This document shows, in pieces, positions 1 through 5,946 of a stretch of 7,321 nucleotides of DNA (positions are counted from its first letter, which is position 1; each line of letters starts with the position of its first letter). Below the pieces are notes generated by a model, which made no database searches, was not told the origin of the DNA, and worked only from the letters and a program-made list of their open reading frames with translations. The stretch is from Chloroflexota bacterium. GTDB lineage: Bacteria; Chloroflexota; Anaerolineae; Promineifilales; Promineifilaceae. The stretch is from NCBI GenBank assembly GCA_024640485.1, contig JAHEEY010000233.1, forward strand, positions 1 to 7,321, written 5' to 3'. Position numbers and translations under genes: made by a program.

Positions 1-1513
1 GCAGGTATTCCTTCTCTTCGTCCAAAAGAAATATCGCCGCATAGTAGAATTCACAGTGCCGGCATATCAGCTCAACGGTTCCAGCCAGAAGCTCGTCCAG
101 GTCCAAGAAGGAGCTGGTGGCGCGGCTGATTTCAGCGCTGCTTTGGAGCTGTCGCGCACGTTTTTTTGTCTGCTGATATAGAAGAACGTTTTGGTGCGTA
201 ATCGCTATTTGGCGGGCGATAGATTGCAGAAGTCCAACGTCCGACTCATCTATGGGCTCGGCAGCATCCTGTCGAGCCTCCAAGACACCGAACAGCTCGT
301 CACTCAGCATGATTGGTATAGCCAGTTGGGCTGTGGTGCCCGGCAGCAGCTGCTCTGATGCCGCATAAACAGCTGATTCATCGCTAGCCGCCAATATGAC
401 TTGCCTGGTTGCAGCTGCCCGCCCAACCGCTCCCTCCCCAAAGGGCACCCGTGACGAACTCTCCAGCAGGCTGTCTCCATTTTCACTGGCTCCGGCAACC
501 CTGAGAAGCATGCCGGGTTCGCCATTCTCCACAAAGTAAATCCGGATGTGGCTGTACCCCAACTCTTTCCTAACCCTCTCGACCACATCAGTGACGTGTT
601 CATCCCAATCCAATATTGTGGAAAGGTAACGGCTGACTTCAGCACTGATTGCCAATGCCTTGGTTCTTTCCTCTACCAGCGCTTCCAGGTGAGCATAATG
701 CGTCTGCAGCTGCCCGGCCATCCGATTGAAGGCATCGGCCAGCTGGCCCAGCTCATCCTGAGCGTGTACTTCAATGCGCTGATCCAAAGAACCTTCCGAT
801 AGGCGCAGTACGCCATCGGACAACGCTTGCAGCGGGCCGGTAATATGACGGGTTGTCCGCATGAGCAGCCACGCCCCAAGCATCAAGCTGGCTAATACCG
901 CTGTCGCCGGCAAGAATGTCGCCGTACGCTGTGCTTCTTCGAAATCCGCGACGGCCTGCTGCTCTATGTTTTCCGTGATTTCGAAGAGCCGATCCACCTG
1001 GCTAAGTAGGGGCCGCTGGTCACCATTCAGAACCAGCAGATTCCGCCTGACATCTGACCATTCATTATTGTCGGCGCTCTCAACCATTGATTCCGCCAGA
1101 CTGATAACACCCTCGACGTTATCATGTACCTGGACCAACAGCTGGTATGCCTCTTGGTCCGCCGTGGCTTCCTCTATCAGGGCATCCAGCTGGTCCTCGC
1201 TCGCCTGCAGTTCCTCTATGACTGAGGAGACTTCGACGGCAAAGATGGCGCGATCCTCGATGGGCAGCACCATACTGACCACATTGATCATCGTGGTAGT
1301 ATGCTGACGGACGTCTAGTACTACTGAATGGCGATGATGGGCCGCTTGGCGGGCGTCGCTGGCATCCGACAATCGTTGAAGCTGGATGATCCCGATCGAC
1401 CCTGCCAGCAGGATGAGCATGCTGACAATAACATTTCCCGCAATGAGGCGCAGCCGGATGGTTGGGTGCATGGGAAACATGCGACGCAGCTGCCAGACTG
1501 GTTTGATTTTCAC
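1..1513 (-). CDS. Membrane sensor protein with HAMP and tandem GAF domains, probable histidine kinase (C-terminus beyond window)
   Basis: The open frame runs 504 codons from a GTG and leaves the window without a stop. Residues about 22-44 form a first membrane segment. About 155 mostly helical residues follow as an outside sensor region, then a second membrane segment at about 200-218. A HAMP domain spans about 219-270, with the conserved proline in ITGPLQAL and the DELGQLADAFNRM motif. A short helical linker (LEALVEERTKAL) leads to a GAF domain (about 289-440) and the beginning of a second one (from about 458). The GTG is preceded by GAGGT with 6 nt spacing, and an in-frame TGA lies just upstream, so this start is preferred over ATG codons 12 and 15. 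The catalytic part is not visible. A histidine kinase is most likely because two receiver genes lie directly upstream on the same strand, but a cyclase, GGDEF or PP2C output cannot be excluded. Confidence 0.85.
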   Translation of the reverse strand, partial: MKIKPVWQLRRMFPMHPTIRLRLIAGNVIVSMLILLAGSIGIIQLQRLSDASDARQAAHHRHSVVLDVRQHTTTMINVVSMVLPIEDRAIFAVEVSSVIEELQASEDQLDALIEEATADQEAYQLLVQVHDNVEGVISLAESMVESADNNEWSDVRRNLLVLNGDQRPLLSQVDRLFEITENIEQQAVADFEEAQRTATFLPATAVLASLMLGAWLLMRTTRHITGPLQALSDGVLRLSEGSLDQRIEVHAQDELGQLADAFNRMAGQLQTHYAHLEALVEERTKALAISAEVSRYLSTILDWDEHVTDVVERVRKELGYSHIRIYFVENGEPGMLLRVAGASENGDSLLESSSRVPFGEGAVGRAAATRQVILAASDESAVYAASEQLLPGTTAQLAIPIMLSDELFGVLEARQDAAEPIDESDVGLLQSIARQIAITHQNVLLYQQTKKRARQLQSSAEISRATSSFLDLDELLAGTVELICRHCEFYYAAIFLLDEEKEYL

Positions 1514-1569
1514 GGATCTACCTCATCTATCTTCAGGGGATACTGTCACGATTAGGACCCGCGATGTTT

Positions 1570-1597
1570 ATTATCAGCGGCGGCCTATCAGTTCCAA
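1570..1597 (-). promoter_or_regulatory. Possible sigma70-like promoter for the sensor gene
   Basis: On the minus strand, TTGGAA (1597-1592, 4 of 6 matches to the -35 consensus) is followed after 16 nt by GATAAT (1575-1570, 5 of 6 to the -10 consensus). A start about 7 nt further on would leave a leader of about 50 nt before the GTG at 1513. The sensor gene sits 224 nt behind the preceding receiver gene, so its own promoter is reasonable. Matches of this quality also occur by chance. Confidence 0.3.
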
Positions 1598-1655
1598 ATG
1601 TCGATACGATGGCGGCTCAACACAAATCATTCAGCCGTCTCAAGACATCTGTGAT

Positions 1656-1682
1656 TGCCGATGTCATTCCCTGATACCGGCA
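1656..1682 (-). other. Intergenic stem-loop between receiver and sensor genes
   Basis: Two 11-nt arms surround a 5-nt loop. In the minus-strand transcript the arms are TGCCGGTATCA and TGACATCGGCA with loop GGGAA. They form ten base pairs (one G-U) with one A-C mismatch. No T-tract follows on either strand, so it does not fit a standard intrinsic terminator. It lies about 55 nt after the stop of the receiver gene and could mark RNA processing, mRNA end protection or partial termination. Nothing else stands out in the gap 1514-1737 apart from the possible promoter at 1570-1597. Confidence 0.4.
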
Positions 1683-1737
1683 CCACCAACGTTTAGCGCC
1701 ATGGGGAATTCAGCTTGCTGCGCAATATGATCGGTGG

Positions 1738-2178
1738 CTAGATACCTAGATCCCAGATCGATTCACCCTGCAAAATTCGCCGAATTTGATCGGGAAAGCG
1801 ATCGGCGTCCAATGGCTTCGAGAGAAACCCATCAAAGCCAGCTTGACGGGCTTTTTGCATCTCTGCGGCACTGGCGTGTGCCGTCACGGCAACCACAATT
1901 GCACGCTTTAGTGATTCGTCCGTGCGCACCTGCCGCAGTGCTTCGTACCCATCTTCATGAGGTAATCGAAGATCCATAAGGATTAAGTCGACTCGGGGCA
2001 TCGTCCCGGCAAATTCAACCACACCCCATCCAGTGGTCTTCCATTCGCATTTTTGAACGCCCATGTACGCCAATAGACGGGCGATGAGCACAAAATTGGA
2101 GACATTGTCTTCAACCACCAGCACATGTGCGGCATCTGGGGCGACTGGGGGTCTCAATCGAGAGTCATTGTTTTCCAT
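1738..2178 (-). CDS. Single-domain response regulator (CheY-like receiver), distal copy
   Basis: This 146-residue protein is essentially one receiver domain after a Pro-rich N-terminal extension of about 17 residues. The receiver signature is complete: acidic pair E23-D24, phospho-acceptor D69 (in LILMDLRLP), switch T99 (in AVTAHA) and K121 (in LSKPLD). It should accept phosphate from a histidine kinase or phosphotransfer protein in the cytoplasm. No DNA-binding or enzymatic output domain follows; the C-terminus is only the final receiver helix plus GESIWDLGI. The middle segment KTTGWGVVEFA differs from the usual receiver pattern, and together with the ending DRFPDQIRRILQGE it resembles a receiver subfamily I associate with Chloroflexota. 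The ATG has AAGGA with about 9 nt spacing and lies inside the end of the preceding receiver gene (14-nt overlap), which suggests translational coupling. Confidence 0.93.
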   Translation of the reverse strand: MENNDSRLRPPVAPDAAHVLVVEDNVSNFVLIARLLAYMGVQKCEWKTTGWGVVEFAGTMPRVDLILMDLRLPHEDGYEALRQVRTDESLKRAIVVAVTAHASAAEMQKARQAGFDGFLSKPLDADRFPDQIRRILQGESIWDLGI

Positions 2179-2566
2179 GAAGCATCGTCCTTGTTGAGTT
2201 CAAATAGCTTCGGATTTCGTCCGCCAGGCTATCGACATTGATGGGTTTCTCGATGAAGCCGCTGCATCCCGCAGACAGGCTCTTCTCCCGATCCTGCTGC
2301 ATGACGTTGGCCGTAAGGGCGATGATAGGCGTATCTGCCAACTGTTCCTGCTGGCGCAATTGCCTGGCGATGGTGTAACCATCGATCCGCGGCAGGTTGA
2401 TATCCAGCAAAATGAGATCTGGCGTCTGCTTTTCCACAAACTGGAAACCTGCTTCCCCATCCGGCACCGTATGGACCGCGAAACGGTAGGCGGTTAGAAC
2501 ACGCTCGACCAACTTGCGACTGTTTGGATTGTCTTCGATGTACAGTACGATCGGCAAATCGCTCAT
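2165..2566 (-). CDS. Single-domain response regulator (CheY-like receiver), proximal copy
   Basis: From the ATG at 2566 the product is 133 residues and consists of one receiver domain. Numbering from that ATG, the key residues are acidic pair E11-D12 (LYIEDN), phospho-acceptor D55 (LILLDINLP), T85 (ALTANV) and K107 (IEKPIN). All are present, so it should be phosphorylatable. An in-frame TTG at 2590 would add 8 residues, but the GGAG sequence lies between TTG and ATG (11 nt before the ATG), and the shorter form begins just before the first receiver strand, so ATG is preferred. There is no output domain. It is first of an overlapping receiver pair and lies 207 nt behind the amylase-family gene on the same strand. 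It could shuttle phosphate, bind a partner, or act as a phosphate sink for the sensor kinase downstream. Confidence 0.93.
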   Translation of the reverse strand: MSDLPIVLYIEDNPNSRKLVERVLTAYRFAVHTVPDGEAGFQFVEKQTPDLILLDINLPRIDGYTIARQLRQQEQLADTPIIALTANVMQQDREKSLSAGCSGFIEKPINVDSLADEIRSYLNSTRTMLHGKQ

Positions 2567-2773
2567 TGATCTTGTCACTCCATTGACCAAAGGAACTGAT
2601 ATTTGCGCAAAGTCACCCTAAGTTCTGGCTAAACATCAAAAACCAGCTTGGCTGAGAATTGGTGTATACGCCTTCTGGAACCTGAGACCGTCACATTCAA
2701 ACCTATCTGCTCAATTGCATTTTGACTGCGAGCCGCCAGAAGTGATTATTTGGCCTAAGGTTTGGGCAGCCGG
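2567..2773. other. Intergenic gap between amylase-family gene and first receiver gene
   Basis: This 207-nt stretch has no convincing ORF. I find no strong intrinsic terminator after the amylase stop and no promoter with two good hexamers before the receiver. The visible elements are a perfect 10-bp palindrome TTTGCGCAAA (2602-2611), 36 nt before the receiver ATG, and an imperfect inverted repeat with bulges (about 2617-2651). Both are weak. The receivers could have their own unrecognised promoter or be reached by read-through. Confidence 0.4.
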
Positions 2774-4228
2774 CTAACTAACCCAGACGCGCCCGCTTCG
2801 ACCTTCCAAGGTAACCGGCTGGCCTGCGGAAATGCTCTCACCGTTTGAACTCAATTTCTCCGCCAGCGATCCCGATATCTCCGCCGGGCAGGTAAAGGTC
2901 CCCGGCTCAGATCCGGCGTTGAAAGCGATAACCGCCCTCTGTTCGCCCAGCCGGCGCTGATAAACGGCTAAATTGCTGCCAGCATGTAGTATGGTGAAAT
3001 CACCACGACGCAGGGCGGCAACCTCATGACGAAGGGCAATAAACGATTTGATGTCGCTGCGCAGTTCCTGGTCCCAACTGGCAACATCCTGCCACGGGAA
3101 AGCGCGCCGGCAGTCAGGATCGTGCCGCCCAGCCATACCAATCTCATCGCCGTAGTAGATGTTGGGCGCACCCGGAACCGTCATTTGACATAATATCATC
3201 AGCCGGATAGCGGACTTGTCGAAACTGGCTACATTTAGATTTCGGGGGGTGTCGTGGCTGCCCATCATATTCATCTGGGCGAAAACAACCTCGCGATGGT
3301 ATAGGCGATTGAACATGTGATCCAATTCGGCAGCGAATCCTTCAGCATTTCGAGGATGAATATAATCATAGCCGCAGCGAACCGTATCTGTCTGATCTAT
3401 CCGGTCGCCCACAAAGAAACCGAATCCTGCCCGGGCAAACATGTAATTCATCTGTCCGTCAAACTGATCCCCTTTCAGCCAACGGCTCGCCTCGCCCCAC
3501 AACTCGCCGACGATATATGCTTCCGGGTTAATCGCCTTGCAGCGGCGGCGGAACTCCTTCCAAAAAGCGTCATCATCAATTTCATTGGGCACATCCAGCC
3601 GCCAACCATCAATCCCTTGCTGCAGCCAATAGGAGGCCACGTCCCACAGAAACTCACGAACCGCCGGCGCATTGGTATTAAACTTGGGCAGCGAATGCAT
3701 CCCCCACCAGGCATCGTAGTTAGGATGCTGGTTTTCTTGAAATGCGTTGATGGGCCAGCCACGGATGTTGAACCAGTTGAGATAGGGCGATTCGGCGCCG
3801 CACTCCATCAGATGGTTGAACTGGAAGAAACCACGGCTGGCATGATTAAATACGCCGTCGAGAATGACCCGAAGGCTGCGCTGATGGGCAGCGTCTAGAA
3901 ATTCTCGAAAAGCATGATTGCCGCCGAGGATAGGATCGACCGTGTAGTAGTCGTACGTGTGATAACGATGGTTTGCTGCAGACGAAAATATCGGATTCAG
4001 GTAAAGGGCGTTGATACCAAGATCGGCCAGATAGTCGAGATGCTCGATTACGCCCAGCAGATCGCCGCCTTGAAATCCATGATAGGTTGGTGGGGCTCCC
4101 CACTCCTGCAGGTTGCCGGGCTTCCTGGGGTAGCCGTTCCGGCCAAAACGAACGCTCTTGGCAAAACGATCTGGGAAGATCTGATAGAAGACGGCATCTT
4201 TAACCCAGTCGGGGGTGGCGATTCTCAT
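2774..4228 (-). CDS. Cytoplasmic alpha-amylase family enzyme (GH13, neopullulanase/cyclomaltodextrinase-like)
   Basis: This 484-residue enzyme should hydrolyse alpha-1,4-glucan linkages in malto-oligosaccharides, cyclodextrins or glycogen/pullulan fragments. It opens directly with the barrel start WVKDAVFYQIFPDRF. The conserved GH13 regions are in order: DGVFNH (124-129), GWRLDVPNE with nucleophile D212, GELW with acid/base E242, and GSHDTPR with stabiliser D326. SLPKFN (179-184) occupies the position of the MPKLN motif typical of GH13_20 neopullulanases and cyclomaltodextrinases. A small C-terminal beta domain ends in GRSGRVWVS. The roughly 120-residue N-terminal CBM34-type domain of classical members is missing, and there is no signal peptide, so it is probably cytoplasmic. 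The ATG at 4228 is preceded by GGAG with 4 nt spacing. The GH13 assignment is near certain; the exact substrate is not. Confidence 0.95.
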   Translation of the reverse strand: MRIATPDWVKDAVFYQIFPDRFAKSVRFGRNGYPRKPGNLQEWGAPPTYHGFQGGDLLGVIEHLDYLADLGINALYLNPIFSSAANHRYHTYDYYTVDPILGGNHAFREFLDAAHQRSLRVILDGVFNHASRGFFQFNHLMECGAESPYLNWFNIRGWPINAFQENQHPNYDAWWGMHSLPKFNTNAPAVREFLWDVASYWLQQGIDGWRLDVPNEIDDDAFWKEFRRRCKAINPEAYIVGELWGEASRWLKGDQFDGQMNYMFARAGFGFFVGDRIDQTDTVRCGYDYIHPRNAEGFAAELDHMFNRLYHREVVFAQMNMMGSHDTPRNLNVASFDKSAIRLMILCQMTVPGAPNIYYGDEIGMAGRHDPDCRRAFPWQDVASWDQELRSDIKSFIALRHEVAALRRGDFTILHAGSNLAVYQRRLGEQRAVIAFNAGSEPGTFTCPAEISGSLAEKLSSNGESISAGQPVTLEGRSGRVWVS

Positions 4229-4342
4229 AATTCTCCAGTACAGTCAATCGGTGGTTAAGCGACTTGCCTGCGACATTCCCGCAGAGATGTCACCTATCGC
4301 TGTCTCTATTTTAGAAAAACATTGGTGATCACGCCATTGATC

Positions 4343-4380
4343 GGCGTAGGTAATAGGTAACAATTCGTATGGCCTACGCC
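4343..4380. repeat. Inverted repeat enclosing a tandem 7-mer, possible regulator site
   Basis: GGCGTAGG (4343-4350) and CCTACGCC (4373-4380) are perfect 8-bp inverted arms separated by 22 nt. The left side overlaps two tandem copies of TAGGTAA (4347-4360). A further ACGCC at 4331-4335 can pair with GGCGT at 4343-4347, so the left arm has two possible partners. The element sits near the middle of the divergent promoter region, where an operator or RNA switch could act. The individual repeats are short enough to arise by chance. Confidence 0.35.
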
Positions 4381-4473
4381 CAAGGTGGCCCAATTTCCTG
4401 CTGGTAGCCGGCGAGGCGTACCGCTCACCTCCCACAAGTATCCGGCAACATAATGAGTATGGATGCGGCTTGG

Positions 4474-4502
4474 TTGTGAAATTCCGTGCATTTAGCTAAG
4501 AT
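4474..4502 (+). promoter_or_regulatory. Possible promoter giving a leaderless transcript of the GHL10 gene
   Basis: TTGTGA (4474-4479, 4 of 6) and TAAGAT (4497-4502, 4 of 6) are separated by exactly 17 nt. The -10 hexamer ends only 6 nt before the ATG at 4509, so transcription would begin at or next to the start codon. No Shine-Dalgarno sequence precedes this ATG, which agrees with leaderless initiation. Both hexamers are imperfect, so this is a candidate only. Confidence 0.4.
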
Positions 4503-4508
4503 CATTGT

Positions 4509-5879
4509 ATGGCTGACCGAAAAGAAGATCTAAAAACATCCCAGAGCCGGCAAGCACTTCTGCTGGTGGTTGTCTTGCTGCTGCTTTCGTCTGCCTTGGT
4601 GAAATTCGCCTTTTCCCAAGAGCAGTCCAACACGTTCTTGCCGATCGTGTTCAAACCAGAACCAACGCCCACACCCACACCCACACCGACGCCAACACCG
4701 CCTCCCACCCCAGGGCCATCCATGGTTGAGTTTCGCGGGCTGTGGGTCACTCGCTTTGACTGGACGCTGGCATCCCATGACAAGAGCCCAGCCAAGATTG
4801 ATGAAATCATTAATAATGCTGCCTATGCCGGATTCAACGCGATTTTGTTCCAGGTTAGAGGTACCGCTGACGCGTATTACAACTCCAAGATCGAACCGTG
4901 GGCAGACAGGCTGACGGGAACCTTGGGCCAAAATCCTGGCTGGGACCCGCTGGCCTACATGATCAGCCAGGCCCATGCTAAGAATATCCAGGTCCACGCT
5001 TATCTGAATATCTATCCGGTCTGGACCGGCTGCGGTGCCCCACCTGACGGCACCACGCCGCGCCATCTATACTATTTGGTACGCGACTATCACGGCACCA
5101 CCAACGGCAAGCTCAACGGTTTGCAGTGGTACAGCAACGGGCAGGTGGCCTGCAGCTCCTACCAGCGAACCACGCCGGCCTCGATATTCGTAGATGACCA
5201 TTTGTTGAAAGTCGATGACCAAACGCCTGGTGTCGACAGCGTGCTGGACGACCTGGTAACCAATTACGATCTCGATGGCATCCATCTGGACCATATTCGC
5301 TATGAAAGCGGCACCTCCTACGATCCAGTCAGCGACTATTACTTCAACGGTCAAAATACCTACACCCGCGATGATTGGCAGCGCCGGCAGGTCAATGGCA
5401 CCGTGAGCAAGTTCTACGATCAAATACAGAAACTGGATAAGAGCTTGTGGCTTTCAGCGGCGGTCTGGCCGATTTACAAGAATTATTGGGGCTGGCCGAC
5501 CAGTTACGCGGGGTATTCAACCTACTACCAGGATTCTAAAGAATGGATCGGACAGGGATACATAGACTCCATCTTCCCTATGATTTACCCCGCCACATTT
5601 AACTGCCCAGACAATAGTTTCTGGACCCAATCCCGCTGGCAGACCCTGGTTGCTGATTTCAACAGCGGTCGTGCCGGGCGATTTGTCATCCCTGGCATAG
5701 GCACCGGTTACTGCAGCTTCGATGAGATCGCCACCCGCATCAATATGGCCCGGGCCATCGGCACAGCCGGACACGCGCTGTTCTCGTACTCAGGTCTGCT
5801 GTCGCATAATTATTTCGACGATCTCGCCAACGGCCCCTATGCGGTGCCCGCGACTGTGCCAGACATCACCTGGCATTAG
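4509..5879 (+). CDS. Exported GHL10 (DUF187/YddW-like) glycoside hydrolase-like protein with Thr-Pro linker
   Basis: The 456-residue protein has a basic N-terminus, a hydrophobic stretch at 15-33 and a possible signal peptidase site AFS|QE after residue 36, so it should be exported or anchored outside. FLPIVFKP (43-50) and a Thr-Pro linker (52-70) connect to the catalytic-like domain from residue 73. That domain matches the GHL10 family (PF02638): EFRGLWVTRFDW (74-85), FNAILFQVRGTADAYYNSKI (109-128), EPWADRLTG (129-137), WDPLAYMISQAHAKNIQVHA (145-164), YDLDGIHLDHIRY (253-265) and a late barrel strand IDSIFPMIYP (352-361). E. coli DigH (YddW) of this family cleaves peptide-free peptidoglycan glycan strands; other members have unknown glycan substrates. 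Cysteines 175, 215, 366 and 402 could form disulfides outside the cell. No Shine-Dalgarno site is visible. The fold is clear; the substrate is not known. Confidence 0.9.
   Translation: MADRKEDLKTSQSRQALLLVVVLLLLSSALVKFAFSQEQSNTFLPIVFKPEPTPTPTPTPTPTPPPTPGPSMVEFRGLWVTRFDWTLASHDKSPAKIDEIINNAAYAGFNAILFQVRGTADAYYNSKIEPWADRLTGTLGQNPGWDPLAYMISQAHAKNIQVHAYLNIYPVWTGCGAPPDGTTPRHLYYLVRDYHGTTNGKLNGLQWYSNGQVACSSYQRTTPASIFVDDHLLKVDDQTPGVDSVLDDLVTNYDLDGIHLDHIRYESGTSYDPVSDYYFNGQNTYTRDDWQRRQVNGTVSKFYDQIQKLDKSLWLSAAVWPIYKNYWGWPTSYAGYSTYYQDSKEWIGQGYIDSIFPMIYPATFNCPDNSFWTQSRWQTLVADFNSGRAGRFVIPGIGTGYCSFDEIATRINMARAIGTAGHALFSYSGLLSHNYFDDLANGPYAVPATVPDITWH
4662..4718 (+). repeat. Thr-Pro linker coding repeat
   Basis: Residues 52-70 of the exported hydrolase are almost entirely Pro and Thr, ending in PPPTPGP. 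At DNA level CCCACA-type units repeat near-perfectly at about 4668-4687. The run is in frame and is a flexible extracellular spacer. Such runs can vary in length between strains through slippage. The minus strand shows several GGG runs spaced by TGT. Confidence 0.85.
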
Positions 5880-5946
5880 AGCTGCCGCACCTATCCCGTT
5901 GATTGCCGTGTGAGACCGGCATTCCACAAAGGATGAAAGCGAACCC

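Larger units (their letters stand above)
4229..4508. promoter_or_regulatory. Divergent intergenic control region
   Basis: The 280 nt separate the start codons of the minus-strand amylase-family gene and the plus-strand GHL10 gene, so both sets of expression signals should lie here. A TAAAAT hexamer on the minus strand (4313-4308, 5 of 6 to the -10 consensus) is a candidate for the amylase side, but no good -35 accompanies it. The 8-bp palindrome GTGATCAC (4325-4332) lies beside it. The leader on the amylase side can fold a small hairpin, GACAT/ATGTC (4272-4291). The plus-strand promoter and the inverted repeat are listed separately. Confidence 0.55.

Noticed and set aside
861..1307. 148-codon Ser-rich plus-strand open frame
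   Set aside because: It is antisense to the sensor gene's membrane and HAMP region. The minus-strand frame has clear HAMP and GAF motifs.
2567..2590. Upstream TTG start for the proximal receiver
   Set aside because: It would add 8 residues outside the receiver fold, and the likely ribosome-binding GGAG lies downstream of it.
2602..2611. Perfect palindrome TTTGCGCAAA before the receiver genes
   Set aside because: A 10-bp palindrome is expected several times in a window of this length, and no second copy or promoter elements support an operator.
2617..2651. Imperfect inverted repeat between the amylase and receiver genes as terminator
   Set aside because: The arms pair only with two bulges, and no T-tract follows on the minus strand.
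3317..3898. 193-codon plus-strand open frame
   Set aside because: It lies wholly antisense to the amylase-family gene, whose motifs are unmistakable, and its translation shows no recognisable domain.
4662..4718. Repeat run considered as a CRISPR or tandem-array element
   Set aside because: It has no spacers and is an in-frame Thr-Pro linker inside a protein.
4530..5066. 178-codon minus-strand open frame with Gly/Cys/Trp-rich run
   Set aside because: It is antisense to the GHL10 gene; the odd composition is the complement of the Thr-Pro linker.
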